Of a stretch of DNA of 64,000 bases, positions 16,241 to 26,434 are shown in pieces; positions within the stretch are counted from its first letter, which is position 1; every line of letters starts with the position of its first letter. The notes beneath the pieces are model-generated. The model made no database searches. It saw only the letters and a program-made list of their open reading frames with translations, and was not told the origin of the DNA. Both the position numbers and the translations under genes were made by a program. Source of the stretch: Spirosoma sp. (GTDB taxonomy: Bacteria > Bacteroidota > Bacteroidia > Cytophagales > Spirosomataceae). The stretch spans positions 1 through 64,000 of the forward strand of contig NZ_JAPLET010000022.1 in assembly GCF_026391055.1 (NCBI RefSeq), written 5' to 3'.

Positions 16241-18154
16241 TTAGTTTGTGGGCGTGAGCCAAATGGCCTGACCTCCCCGTGGTAATAGATTCATCTCCAG
16301 CGACTGACCGGCTTTAACCTTTTTGGTCGTTACACGAACCTGCGTTTTGGTCGGTATCGTCAGATCATCAGAATAGATGTGCGCCATATAGGTTTTGCCG
16401 CTGGACAGAAAATTCAGGGGTAGTTTCACCAGGCGGCCCTCATTGTTGGTGATCGTGCCGACAAACCAATCGGTACCACTCCGACGGGCAATGGTCACGT
16501 ATTCGCCGATGGCATCATGGATCACTTTAGTATCATCCCAAACGGTGGGCACCTTGTCGAAAAACTCGATTTCGGGTTCGCCCCCATACTGCGCCGGTTT
16601 GTCGTACCAGAACACCGATTGCAGGGGGCTGTACGAAATGACGTTCATGGCCAGTTGATGCGCGTGGGTATTTTTCAGCCGCTTGTCGTAGTAGCAGATG
16701 GTATAATCGCCAGCTCCGGCCAGGTAGCGCGTAAAGGGCAGAATGGTGTTGTGCGTGGCATCGGGAAACTCTTCATTGCCGCGAATGCCTTCCTGCGTCA
16801 TCACGTTCGGATAAGTGCGGCTCGTGCCGGTAGGGCGGTACTCGTCGTGAATATTGACCATCAGGTTGTTTTCCAGCGCCTTGCGTTTGGCTTCCGTTAG
16901 CCAAGTCATCCAGCGGTGCGAACCAACCTCAACAAAGCCGAACTTGACGCCTTTAACTCCCCATTTTTTATAGAGTGGAAAAATCTCATCCATCTGTTTG
17001 TAGAGTGCCTGCAGATTCACGTACAGGATCACGCCCACATTTTTTGTGTTGCCATACGCAATGACCTTTGGCATGTCGATGGGCGCCACAACCTGCCGGG
17101 CGTCGGAGTTGAACGTAAAGGCCGGGCCGTACCATTTCCAGTCGAACAGAATGTATTGCAGGTTATGCGCAGCCGCAAAGTCGATGCACGACAGGGCCCC
17201 TTCGGTTGTCAGGGTCAATACCCGCATCAACTTTCCGGGTTTGATCCAGTCGGTGTTGGTGACCGTTGCCGGTGGGTTCAAATTCAACAGAATATCGTTG
17301 TTTTCCAGCAGTTTACCTGGTCGTTCGGCCACCATCACCACCCGCCAGGGCGTACCCACATCCGACATCAGATCAGCACTCTCGTACATCGCCGTGACAA
17401 GGGTGTTCGGCTTGTCGGTCGAGAGCCTGAATTTAGTCATTGCATAGTCGGTCAACCCGGCTTCGGCCAGCGAGGCATACAAGCCATTGGGCAACGACAG
17501 CGTCAGTGGCCGTTCGGCTGTTTCGGGCCACCTGTGCGACGGACCGCCGTCCAGGGGCAGGGCCTGATATGCTCCCTGAGCCCATGCGGTATACCAGGCT
17601 TTCGTATCGGCGGGCAAGGTAAACTCGCTGTTCTCGGCAACCACCCGATAATACAAGCCTTTGGGGTGTTCGGGAAAGAAATACTGGAAGGCAACCCCTT
17701 CATTGTAGGCCCGGAAACGCAGGTGTAGGTCGTAGTCAGGGCTGTCTTCTTTCTGGAGCTGAATCTCAAGCTGGTTATAGTGATCCCGAATCAGGCTGCG
17801 TTCGCCGTAGACCGGTTTCCAGGTGGTGTCTTTTGCCGCTCGGACAACGTTTCTGATGACCAGATTATCGCACCAGTTTACACCCAGCGTACCGGGTGGG
17901 GTGGTGACTTTATGCGCCATCGCGTGCTCGAACACATGGTTGTCGATCTGAATACCCAGACCCGATTCGAGAATGACCGGCGTTTTCTGGTAATCGACCC
18001 GGTAGGTCATCTGCCGTTTGCCGGGGCTTATTTCTGTTTGGGTAAATACGATTTCCAGCTTACCATCCGGCGATTGAAGTCGGTGTTCTGCAGGCTGGCT
18101 ACGCGCGATCTGCGCCAGCAAAAAATAGAAAATAAGAAGATAAACCCGTGACAT
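16241..18154 (-). CDS. Glycoside hydrolase family 97 (alpha-glycosidase)
   Basis: The 637-residue secreted protein (signal peptide 'LLIFYFLLAQIARSQ') begins with the N-terminal beta-sandwich ('QSPDGKLEIVF', residues 27-37). It continues into the GH97 (beta/alpha)8 barrel and ends in a C-terminal all-beta domain. 'WGVKGVKFGFVEVGSHRW' (398-415) has glycine at the position I remember as the aspartate nucleophile in retaining members. Acidic residues are present in 'NIHDEYRPTG' (434-443) and 'TQEGIRGNEE' (453-462). This favours an inverting mechanism as in SusB, but it is from memory. GH97 enzymes release alpha-linked glucose or galactose, so the target polymer should contain alpha-linked side or backbone sugars. 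Confidence 0.9.
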   Translation of the reverse strand: MSRVYLLIFYFLLAQIARSQPAEHRLQSPDGKLEIVFTQTEISPGKRQMTYRVDYQKTPVILESGLGIQIDNHVFEHAMAHKVTTPPGTLGVNWCDNLVIRNVVRAAKDTTWKPVYGERSLIRDHYNQLEIQLQKEDSPDYDLHLRFRAYNEGVAFQYFFPEHPKGLYYRVVAENSEFTLPADTKAWYTAWAQGAYQALPLDGGPSHRWPETAERPLTLSLPNGLYASLAEAGLTDYAMTKFRLSTDKPNTLVTAMYESADLMSDVGTPWRVVMVAERPGKLLENNDILLNLNPPATVTNTDWIKPGKLMRVLTLTTEGALSCIDFAAAHNLQYILFDWKWYGPAFTFNSDARQVVAPIDMPKVIAYGNTKNVGVILYVNLQALYKQMDEIFPLYKKWGVKGVKFGFVEVGSHRWMTWLTEAKRKALENNLMVNIHDEYRPTGTSRTYPNVMTQEGIRGNEEFPDATHNTILPFTRYLAGAGDYTICYYDKRLKNTHAHQLAMNVISYSPLQSVFWYDKPAQYGGEPEIEFFDKVPTVWDDTKVIHDAIGEYVTIARRSGTDWFVGTITNNEGRLVKLPLNFLSSGKTYMAHIYSDDLTIPTKTQVRVTTKKVKAGQSLEMNLLPRGGQAIWLTPTN

Positions 18155-18212
18155 AATTAGGCAGGTAAGCGGTTAGTAAAGACGACTCTTTGGGGGGTTT
18201 GTGTGGGGCCGC

Positions 18213-20591
18213 TCACTTCGTTTCATTGACCTCAACTTGCAGCAGCTGATCGGAGTCATAGCGCGGAAAAACCGTTTTGTGGTTGACTATCAGCTTGTTC
18301 ACCTTGCCGAACCCCAGCGATGCCTCGATCAGCGGCTGGCCCTGTAGCTGCACATCCAGTTGATTACCCGTGCGCGGGTCCGACGTTTTGGCCGCATACA
18401 AAAAAACTTTCGAGAGTGAACTTACCAGTGGCTTCCCGTTTCGGCGCAGGTAGCTCCCGTTGCCGATAAAGACCGACGATAATTTGGTGAGGTCCTGACG
18501 GTCGGCACCAACGGGAAACGAAACGGCAGCTATATATGCGTCAGTTTCCCAGCCGTTGATTACCGCGTTGGCGTTGCGATGCATTAATCGGCCATCGGCC
18601 AGCAGATTCATGAAAACCTCCGTCACCTGTCCGTTCTGGGTGATGCGCACACCGATGTAATTTGTCCCTTCAAACGTTTCAATAACGGGCAAATTACTCC
18701 GCCCGACGGCCCCGCTGGCTCCCGACGAACCCGTTGCCGTCTGCACGCGCTGGTTCGTTTCGTCCAACAGCACAATGGCGTTAACAAATTTGGTCCGGTC
18801 GGTTTTCTCCGGTGGCGATAAGACGTAGTAGGGAATCTGAACGTTGGTTGTCCGGTCTTTCAGGCCGTATTCCGTCCGGAACTTCATCTTTTCGGGTAAG
18901 TCATGCGGATAACCTAACGGCAGCATTTCAGGATATAAGGGCCGAAAAAGAATAGCGGCACTGTCTTTGGTAATCTCGAAGTCAGGGCCGCGTTTAACGG
19001 CTTTATCGGCATAATGCAACAGGTAATCGAAGCTGCCGATCTCGTAGGTTTTTACATCGTCGATGATCAGAATGACATTGCCAATCCAGAGGAAATTGCG
19101 GTAGTTGCGCAGGAAGTTGCGGGCCGTTGGACCAGTAGCATCGGCCAATATATACTTCAGCGTGCCGCCATCGATGAGGTTGTACAACTGCCCTGGATTC
19201 TTCACGGCGCTGTACTGGTCGCGCGTATCCTGTGCTGCTCCGTTGAACATGAGCACATTGTGCGCCCGGCTCGTCACGAAATAGCTGCTGTATTCCGGAT
19301 TGCCATAGCCCACGTCGCCCCCATCGATGAGCAGGTTCTCGCCTTTATGGTAAAGGACAAACGAGCCCGCATCGGCATGGGCGTGGTTCCAGGTAAATCC
19401 GCATTTTACGCCCAGCAACGTAGCGTCCGGTTTCCACGAATCGCGCAGCATTCCCCAACCCATCGATTCATACAGGGCCGATGTGGGCAGAGACGGCGTG
19501 GCGGGAGCGGGTTTGTGCTCAGGATCATACAAGAGACCCATTGGCGTGCTGATACCCAGATCTTCCCGAAATGCATTGCGGGCCGTGTGCTTCAGGTACC
19601 AGTAGTAATCGTCTTTTCCCAGTCCCAGCTCAATGAGCAGCTTGGCCGGCCGGTCGCCATTGGCAAAATCGTTGCTGTCACCAAAATTCAGGGACATGAG
19701 CGACTTACTGTCGGCGCGTGGATAGGATGCGTTGATGAACCAGTCGACCGTTTTTTGCAGCAATTTGTCGTAGGGCATGTCAACTTTCCCGACCGCATTC
19801 GTGTACGCCAGCCTAAACAACAGGTATTCCGATACGCCATAGTTTGCATAGCTGACGCTCTCGTAAAAGCCACCGGCCGGGTCGAAATTCGACGGTTTGT
19901 TTTCTAGTACACTACCCGCAAAGGCAAACCACTGACGGCTGTCCTGCATTATATCGGCGGCCCATTTCCTGGCCTCCGGCACCTCGTTCATGACCGCCAG
20001 TGACGCTACTCCCGCTTCAAAAACGATAGCGGCCCACCAGTTATGCCCCATATTGTTGAGCGACTGGATCCGCTTATCTTTCGAGAGCCAGTCGGATACG
20101 GATGGCTCGATACCAAGTGTAACAATTCTGGCCGCAATCGCTTTACGTTCGTCTTTGGTTAGTGCCTTGTAGATCGCATCGTAGGTAACAGACGCCGTCC
20201 AGTTGGTATGGCTGGTGCCCAGACCGGCATTCCAGCGCGGACTGCGGTCGTCCATACCATCCCACGCCCCCCGCTCCACCAGTGCCTTAAGCAGCAAACC
20301 GGCCCGGTCGGCATAGCGCTTGTCGTCGGTCATGGTGTAGGCAAAAGCCAGTTGTTCCATGTTACCGCCTTTCGGCTCTGCCAGCCAGTTGTTGCAACGT
20401 TGACGGATAGCTTCCCAGTGACCAGCCAGCAGCGTGTCAGTCTTCATACGTTCTTTCAGACGCTCCGTGCGCTGGGGAGTATAGAAGAGGTAAGGGTGTG
20501 CTTTGCTGGCCTGCCCCCATAGAGAAGTCTGCCAGCAAAGCGAGAGAAAAAACAGTAGTACTGGCTTCAACTGTTTAGCCGAATAGTTCAT
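18213..20591 (-). CDS. Heparinase II/III-type polysaccharide lyase
   Basis: The 792-residue protein begins at 20591 with a signal peptide ('VLLFFLSLCWQTSLWGQ'). The longer frame to 20711 adds 40 basic residues before it and overlaps the previous gene. Residues about 30-330 form an alpha/alpha toroid ('MGHNWWAAIVFEAG', 'GGFYESVSYANYGVSEYLLF'), followed by the heparinase II/III beta-sandwich with 'FTWNHAHADAGSFVLYHKG' (about 398-416), the conserved His-containing core of the family. Members cleave uronic-acid-containing glycans by beta-elimination (heparin, alginate and others). The exact PL family is not certain. It sits between the multidomain lyase-like gene and GH97 in one operon. Confidence 0.88.
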   Translation of the reverse strand: MNYSAKQLKPVLLFFLSLCWQTSLWGQASKAHPYLFYTPQRTERLKERMKTDTLLAGHWEAIRQRCNNWLAEPKGGNMEQLAFAYTMTDDKRYADRAGLLLKALVERGAWDGMDDRSPRWNAGLGTSHTNWTASVTYDAIYKALTKDERKAIAARIVTLGIEPSVSDWLSKDKRIQSLNNMGHNWWAAIVFEAGVASLAVMNEVPEARKWAADIMQDSRQWFAFAGSVLENKPSNFDPAGGFYESVSYANYGVSEYLLFRLAYTNAVGKVDMPYDKLLQKTVDWFINASYPRADSKSLMSLNFGDSNDFANGDRPAKLLIELGLGKDDYYWYLKHTARNAFREDLGISTPMGLLYDPEHKPAPATPSLPTSALYESMGWGMLRDSWKPDATLLGVKCGFTWNHAHADAGSFVLYHKGENLLIDGGDVGYGNPEYSSYFVTSRAHNVLMFNGAAQDTRDQYSAVKNPGQLYNLIDGGTLKYILADATGPTARNFLRNYRNFLWIGNVILIIDDVKTYEIGSFDYLLHYADKAVKRGPDFEITKDSAAILFRPLYPEMLPLGYPHDLPEKMKFRTEYGLKDRTTNVQIPYYVLSPPEKTDRTKFVNAIVLLDETNQRVQTATGSSGASGAVGRSNLPVIETFEGTNYIGVRITQNGQVTEVFMNLLADGRLMHRNANAVINGWETDAYIAAVSFPVGADRQDLTKLSSVFIGNGSYLRRNGKPLVSSLSKVFLYAAKTSDPRTGNQLDVQLQGQPLIEASLGFGKVNKLIVNHKTVFPRYDSDQLLQVEVNETK

Positions 20592-20710
20592 AGAAAACGA
20601 ATGGTAAGCGTTTTTTTGAGTTCGTTTGGTTTGTTCGGCCAGTTTCCGGGCTTCCTCTGGTTGCCGTCGATTATCATTTTTCAGATGGTGAGCCGGGGCC
20701 TGCACAGCCA

Positions 20711-23700
20711 TTAGGGTTTTATCAGCTTGATTATTTTATCACCCTGTAACGTGCTGATCCGAAGTAAATAAACCCCCTGGTGCGGCAGTGCAACCGACTG
20801 CCGTTCGGTACTTGCGGCTTGCTGGACATGATGGTGTACTAACAGCCGTCCCTGCGCGTCGGCCATGTCCAGGTATAGCTCCTGCCCGGCGGCCCCGCGT
20901 ATTTCTACCTCTGCTTTATCGCCCAGCACCGGATTACCCAGCACGGTAACCTGAAGTGGACTTTCGGTCGATTGAGCGGCTAAACGACCCGCAGCAGACA
21001 CCTCGACAGGCTCAACACCACTGATTAGCTGGCCTTTATAATAGACCGTAATATGCGGGTTCAACGCAAAAGGGGCCGATGCCGTCCAGGAGTAGTCATT
21101 CGTTTCGGTAAACGACGACCAGTCGGCTTTGGTAATTCGATATTGAATGTTGCCGGTACTACTGCCGGGCTGCAATAATCCGAGAACTGGTTTCATTTTT
21201 AGCTCGAAATAGGCATCCGCATTTGTTCGTCCCTGCGACCGAACAAACTGGCCCGTCAGATTTGCGCTCCCTACTTGCGCGTAATCGATCCAGTAATTCA
21301 GTGATTGCGTTCCATCCGCCGTAAACCAGTAGCGAACGGATAAGTCCTTATAGGTGAGAGGAACATTTCCGTCATTATTGATTTTGAGAAAAGTACTGAT
21401 GGTATTCGACGTTGTATTGGTGTTTTTATTCTCAGAATACAGGCTTAACTTCATCGATGGTGCTACCGTTGCTGGTTCGTTCCCCCACCAGAGTACCCCA
21501 TTTCGGTAAAGCGTAATCCGATCGGTGGTAACATAGCTCGCCGAAGCGGTATACGAGTAGTCATCGGCTTCGTTGAAATTATTCCAATTGGTATTGGCCA
21601 GACGCGACTGGATACTACCCGAATTGCTTACTGCCTCCAGATTGCCCGCCGAAGCGTCGAAACTGTATTCAACATACCCGTAGGCGCCCTGACGAGGTTG
21701 CTCCAGGGCCACGTAGGCCATCCTAACTTTGCTGGTTCCCAATGCCGCATAATCGACCCAGGTGTTGATCCCGGCGTAGTTTTCGGCGGTCAACCAATAC
21801 CGTATCGTTAATTCAGAATAGGGTACCGGCGTTGCTCCCTGGTTGACCAGCATCAGGTTTGGCTTGATGGTGTTATTGGTTAATTGGCCATTATCGCCAT
21901 TCTGATACTGAATCTGTAGGGGAGAGGTTACCGTTAGGGTTTGACTTACCGGTACGGCCGCGGCATACACCTCATTGCCTGGCTGAGAAGCGGTAATGAC
22001 GCTAACTCCGGGGGTCAACGCATGCACCTTGCCATCAATAATAGTTGCTACCGTTGTATTCGAACTCGCATAGCTGATCACCAGATTGGAGGTGGTGGTG
22101 GCAGCCGGATCAAAATCCGAATCGCCTGCCTTTTTTATCGGTAGGGGAGCAAAGGCAATAGTCTGCGTGTTGTAGTACAGCTGAAACCAGTCAACATTAA
22201 ACAGAAAACTGGTGTAGCTGCCCCCGGTAGCGGTAAACTTAAAATAGAGGGTATGCACACCACTGAGGTTACTCACATTGGCATTGACCAGTGTGTAATT
22301 TGCCCAGCCGCCCGTTTTGGGAACGACCAGGGTAGCCACCAGCGGACCATTTACCCCATCCAGGCGAACTTCGATGTTTTTCGAGATTGTACTGCCTGCA
22401 CTACTATTGCTGGCGGCTCGGGCTTCAAACTTATATAAGCCGCGCAGGTCTATGTTTTTAAAACAAACCCAGCTTCCGGATTTAACATTTCCGATACTCC
22501 TTGTCAGCCCGTCGGCCTCCGTTCCTCCAGCCGTTATCGCGTTCATGACCGAGTAATCTTCGGCTTCCAGCCGGTTGACAGGCAGCGTCGCAGTAGGAGG
22601 CAGTATTTTCACTGAATCAAGCTTAAACCAGTTGACCCTTGGCGAGCCATTGAGGTACAGGTAGATGTCGTGAACCCCAATCGGGCCGTTCAGGGCGCAG
22701 GAATCGGTTCTCCAGCTGTCACTGCCCCCCGTTGCGGGCAAGGCCATCTTACCGATCAATGGGCCATTGGCCCCATCCAGGCGAATACGCAGGGAAGCAT
22801 CAGGAGCCGCGGTCGCATACCGTATGTAAAAAATCGTTGCGCCACTGTTCCCTAATTTGGCACCCGTATAAGCCGACCAGCTACCGTTACCTGAAGACGT
22901 GATAGCCCCGCCACCCCCTGTGTCGTTGGTAGACTGGGCAATTATGCCAGACTGAATCGTAAAATCTTCTGCCTGAACCGTTTCGTATGGATTAAATACC
23001 AGTGATAGGGTCTGGCTTGCTTTCGGGGCTATGGCGTATGTTCCATTTCCAGTCTGATAGGCCGTAATTACAACGGTTCCTGCCGAGACAATGTGTATTT
23101 TGTTATTGACAATGGTGGCTACGGACGGATCTGCACTGCTATAGACAACCGGTAGCCCCGACGAAGCCGTAGCACCCGGATCGAAATCAGCATCGCCAAA
23201 ACGTTTTCGGGAGAGTGGAGGGAATGAGATCGTTTGACTGGTTAACGTCGTTGGTGACTCAAGAGAATACATCAGTGTACCCCACCCGATCAAATGTTCG
23301 CCATCGTAATTCACGGCACCTTTTGTTTCAATTCGGGTTTGGGCAGCCGCCATGGCCGTGAAAGGAGCGGGTATTCCTTTTCGTTTGGTATAATAATTAT
23401 AGACCATTTCGTACATCGGCAGGAGCTCCGGCGTCGACCGGTTTGTTGCCGTGATTTTGCTCCAGGGGCCCATCGTACAGCGGTGAACACTCGCATCCCA
23501 GGGGACATCATCGTATCCTAGCAGATACTTGGCGGTGTACTCAAAGCCACTCAGAATTCGGTTATCGGAAGCACCAAATAAGTCGAGTCCCTGGTGTTGC
23601 GCCGTCCAGGCAACCTCTGCCAGATGACCAATGTTGACCTGAGCGTGAATCTGATCGCGACCGCTTTCCGAATTCTGGCCGGATGGAGCAATGATCTTCG

Positions 23701-24370
23701 TTAGGCCGCTACAGGGGAAATTGTAAAACCCATTGACAGCAAAGTTGTAAATGGCCGAATCGTTGCAAAAAATACCGATGCCCATCATCGCTTTCAGGCA
23801 TCCTCCTCCCCAGTTGGCATCGGCATCCTCATCAATTAAAGGGACAAAGATCGTTTTCAACATGGTTTCAAAGCGGGCGATATCGGTCTGGGCCCATCCG
23901 CTGTAGGTGTATCGGATAATCTCAGCCGCGTTCACCCAACGAAAGCCAACTTGACCGGCGCCAAGCTGAATGTCTGAGCCATACATAACTTTTAGCGTAG
24001 ATGACCAGGCGTTCATGAGCTCAATGGCTTTTTCCGCATGAGCCGGATCGCCGGTAAGCTTCCACATAATGGCATTCTGATAGGCGGCACTGGCATCGCG
24101 GATGAATATGGTATAATTTCTCAACCCATTTTTATCCCGCTGTACACTGTCGGCCGGGCCACGGCGAACGTAATTTTTTGATGAAGCCCCGTCCGCTTTA
24201 AACGTGTTGTAAGCACTAATCCAAGGTTCCTGATTGGCTCCAATTTTAGCTTTGATACGCTCAAAATCGGATTCATCATGCAGGATTCCGGGATGCGTAA
24301 ACGATTGTGCTACACTATAATTGGTTAGTAGCACTAATACAAAGAGTAAATAAAAACCGTAGTTTTTCAT
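20711..24370 (-). CDS. Multidomain secreted alginate-lyase-fold protein with CBM6-like and CBM3-like modules and T9SS tail
   Basis: The 1219-residue protein (start 24370, signal peptide 'LLFVLVLLTNYSVAQ') is modular. It has an alginate_lyase-type alpha-toroid at about 25-330 ('AIMWKLTGDPAHAEKAIELM', 'FRWVNAAEIIRYT'). An MBT/Ig-like repeat follows ('ISFPPLSRKRFGDADFDPGA', about 360-440), then two jelly-roll modules of CBM6/35 type (about 455-590 and 600-730) and a second Ig-like repeat. Two CBM3-like modules come next ('IQYQNGDNGQLTNNTIKPNL' and 'MKLSLYSENKNTNTTSNTIS', each ending in a conserved 'NDYSxTAS'). A T9SS sorting tail closes the protein. CBM3 binds crystalline cellulose, so the enzyme would be tethered to plant cell walls. 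It is the first enzyme gene after SusD. Confidence 0.88.
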   Translation of the reverse strand: MKNYGFYLLFVLVLLTNYSVAQSFTHPGILHDESDFERIKAKIGANQEPWISAYNTFKADGASSKNYVRRGPADSVQRDKNGLRNYTIFIRDASAAYQNAIMWKLTGDPAHAEKAIELMNAWSSTLKVMYGSDIQLGAGQVGFRWVNAAEIIRYTYSGWAQTDIARFETMLKTIFVPLIDEDADANWGGGCLKAMMGIGIFCNDSAIYNFAVNGFYNFPCSGLTKIIAPSGQNSESGRDQIHAQVNIGHLAEVAWTAQHQGLDLFGASDNRILSGFEYTAKYLLGYDDVPWDASVHRCTMGPWSKITATNRSTPELLPMYEMVYNYYTKRKGIPAPFTAMAAAQTRIETKGAVNYDGEHLIGWGTLMYSLESPTTLTSQTISFPPLSRKRFGDADFDPGATASSGLPVVYSSADPSVATIVNNKIHIVSAGTVVITAYQTGNGTYAIAPKASQTLSLVFNPYETVQAEDFTIQSGIIAQSTNDTGGGGAITSSGNGSWSAYTGAKLGNSGATIFYIRYATAAPDASLRIRLDGANGPLIGKMALPATGGSDSWRTDSCALNGPIGVHDIYLYLNGSPRVNWFKLDSVKILPPTATLPVNRLEAEDYSVMNAITAGGTEADGLTRSIGNVKSGSWVCFKNIDLRGLYKFEARAASNSSAGSTISKNIEVRLDGVNGPLVATLVVPKTGGWANYTLVNANVSNLSGVHTLYFKFTATGGSYTSFLFNVDWFQLYYNTQTIAFAPLPIKKAGDSDFDPAATTTSNLVISYASSNTTVATIIDGKVHALTPGVSVITASQPGNEVYAAAVPVSQTLTVTSPLQIQYQNGDNGQLTNNTIKPNLMLVNQGATPVPYSELTIRYWLTAENYAGINTWVDYAALGTSKVRMAYVALEQPRQGAYGYVEYSFDASAGNLEAVSNSGSIQSRLANTNWNNFNEADDYSYTASASYVTTDRITLYRNGVLWWGNEPATVAPSMKLSLYSENKNTNTTSNTISTFLKINNDGNVPLTYKDLSVRYWFTADGTQSLNYWIDYAQVGSANLTGQFVRSQGRTNADAYFELKMKPVLGLLQPGSSTGNIQYRITKADWSSFTETNDYSWTASAPFALNPHITVYYKGQLISGVEPVEVSAAGRLAAQSTESPLQVTVLGNPVLGDKAEVEIRGAAGQELYLDMADAQGRLLVHHHVQQAASTERQSVALPHQGVYLLRISTLQGDKIIKLIKP

Positions 24371-24555
24371 AGCTACAAGGGTTGAGTTTGTCTGGGATCT
24401 GAAGTCAGTATGCATGGGTGATATTCATGCATACTGACGTGTTGTTAGCCCGATAAGGTCAGGTCAGCCTGGTGAAATTTGGGCAAAGAATTCCCTTCCG
24501 GCAGAAAATAGACTCTTCCGCAGACCGACTTTAGTAGATAAGGTGATTTAATTCT

Positions 24556-26388
24556 TTACCAGCCCGGGTTCTGGACCAGATTCCGGTTCAGGTTCAACTG
24601 GTCGATGGGGAGGGGATATAAATAGTTTTTGCGGGCGAACTTGCGGTTGCTAACTGGATCAATGATCAGGGCGCCATTGGCCGGATCGACGCCAAACGGG
24701 TATACACTGGCCTTATAAATGGCGATCTTGGAAGCCGGGTTCACGAACGTTGCCAGTTCCGTAGGCTTACCCTGATAGGAAATCACGGCACCTTCGATGG
24801 GCTGATTTAGTTCCTGTTCGGCAATAGCCCAGCGTTTGAGGTCATTGAACCGGGAGTTCTCCATAAACAACTCCAGCGCCCGTTCCCGGCGAATCTCGCC
24901 CAGCATCGTCAGACTCGGATAAGGAGCGATCAGGGCATTTGTGAGTCGGGCAACACCCGCTCTGGCCCGAATCTTATTGATCGACAGATCCAAGTCCGTA
25001 TCCGAAATGGTGCCATTCCCCAGCTCACACTTGGCTTCGGCGTAAATTAAGTATACTTCGGCCAAGCGTATCTGCGGGTAATCGTACGATTCCTGGTAAT
25101 CGGCCCGGACAGGGTGCTCGGACGAAAACTTCCGGTTCGAATACCCTCCCAGCGTAGCACTGGTCGATAAATTCGGGTAGTAGGTCGCAATGATGGAGGG
25201 GAAGTTTGTCAGGTTAAAATAATTCGCTTTGGTGTAATCGGCACCCGATGCCGTACCGAACCCCCAGTATTTGTAACTCGGGATATTGACCAGACTCCGC
25301 AACCGCCAGTCGCGATTCTGGAATTCGTCGGTCATAGCCGCATAACCTTTCGCCAGCGGAGACACGCTATAGGGAAGGCCGTCTTTACAGAGGTACATGT
25401 CCATCATTTTCCGGCTGGGGCCCAATCCACCCACCGTATGCGTCAGGTTGGCATTTCCCTGCAGCAGCGAATAATCGTACTTACTGGACAGAATGAATTC
25501 CTTATTGGCGGATTTATTCAGGCCTTTGGGATTCGAAGCCGCGTCTTCCAGAACGTAGAGGTAATAGGTACTCAGGCTGTCAACCCCGTTGAACAATTGA
25601 TAGTCCGACGAACTCATCACCTGCGACGCCAGGGCAGCGGCTTCTGTAAGATAGGCGGTGGTATTATTCCCCTTACCCTGTCCGGCCGCAAAATCGGTCG
25701 TTTCCTTCACATATTTCTCCCACGTACCTTCATAGAGCAGTACGCGTGCTTTAAAGGCTTTGGCCGCCTGCTGGCTGACCTGCCCTTTATCTCCTGACGC
25801 AATTTTGGCTTCGGCAGGTAACCCGGCAATGGCGCTATCCAGGTCGGTCAGAATTTGTTTTGAAACCTCATACCGATTATTGCGGGGAGCATTCAAGAGT
25901 GGGCTATTGACATCGGCTACAATCGTATCGATCGGGACTCCTCCGTAGCGCTGGAGGAGAAAGAAATGATGCCAGGCGCGGAAAAAATAAGCGGCAGCGG
26001 CATATTGCCGGATACTGGCATACGACCCCTGATAGCCTTTTACCTTTTTGAGCAGAATGTTATTGGCCCGAATGTAAGTATAGGGATTGTTCCAATAGAT
26101 ATCGCTCTGGTTGAGGCCATTGGTGCCTTGCCCGGCTGACGACGTTCCCGTGGTCAAGTCAGAACCAATATCCATGAAATCGTATATACTGCTGCTGTTA
26201 ACGGGCCTGAAGCCAATCATTTTATTGTAGAAATCATTCGCGGCTGCTTTGAACTGATCGGGCGTTTGGAAAAACACAGCCTCGGTTGGCTGATCCAGGG
26301 GATCTAGATCCAGGAATTTCTTTTCGCAGGCTGTCAGCAGCAGAACAAGGCCAACGCCAACGAATGATATATAGTTAGTTGCTTTCAT
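24556..26388 (-). CDS. SusD/RagB-family glycan-binding outer-membrane lipoprotein (locus 1)
   Basis: The 610-residue protein begins with a lipoprotein signal ('FVGVGLVLLLTAC', lipid cysteine near 21) followed directly by 'EKKFLDLDPLDQPTEAVFF', typical of SusD. The TPR-like helices ('YFFRAWHHFFLLQRYGGVPI') and the C-terminal 'RRERALELFMENSRFNDLKR' plus 'YLYPLPIDQLNLNRNLVQNP' endings are classic. It forms the lid of the SusC transporter encoded 46 bases upstream and captures the oligosaccharide at the cell surface. Confidence 0.95.
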   Translation of the reverse strand: MKATNYISFVGVGLVLLLTACEKKFLDLDPLDQPTEAVFFQTPDQFKAAANDFYNKMIGFRPVNSSSIYDFMDIGSDLTTGTSSAGQGTNGLNQSDIYWNNPYTYIRANNILLKKVKGYQGSYASIRQYAAAAYFFRAWHHFFLLQRYGGVPIDTIVADVNSPLLNAPRNNRYEVSKQILTDLDSAIAGLPAEAKIASGDKGQVSQQAAKAFKARVLLYEGTWEKYVKETTDFAAGQGKGNNTTAYLTEAAALASQVMSSSDYQLFNGVDSLSTYYLYVLEDAASNPKGLNKSANKEFILSSKYDYSLLQGNANLTHTVGGLGPSRKMMDMYLCKDGLPYSVSPLAKGYAAMTDEFQNRDWRLRSLVNIPSYKYWGFGTASGADYTKANYFNLTNFPSIIATYYPNLSTSATLGGYSNRKFSSEHPVRADYQESYDYPQIRLAEVYLIYAEAKCELGNGTISDTDLDLSINKIRARAGVARLTNALIAPYPSLTMLGEIRRERALELFMENSRFNDLKRWAIAEQELNQPIEGAVISYQGKPTELATFVNPASKIAIYKASVYPFGVDPANGALIIDPVSNRKFARKNYLYPLPIDQLNLNRNLVQNPGW

Positions 26389-26434
26389 GCGACAAGCGGA
26401 TTAAGTCGGTTTACGAGATATTGGAAAAGCTCCG

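Noticed and set aside
16230..16262. Overlap of the GH88 frame with the GH97 gene
   Set aside because: The downstream ATG at 16229 gives a proper signal peptide; the overlap is a by-product of an upstream in-frame start.
17046..17728. Long antisense frames over GH97 and the other locus 1 genes
   Set aside because: Shadows of real minus-strand genes with codon usage typical of antisense frames; no independent signal.
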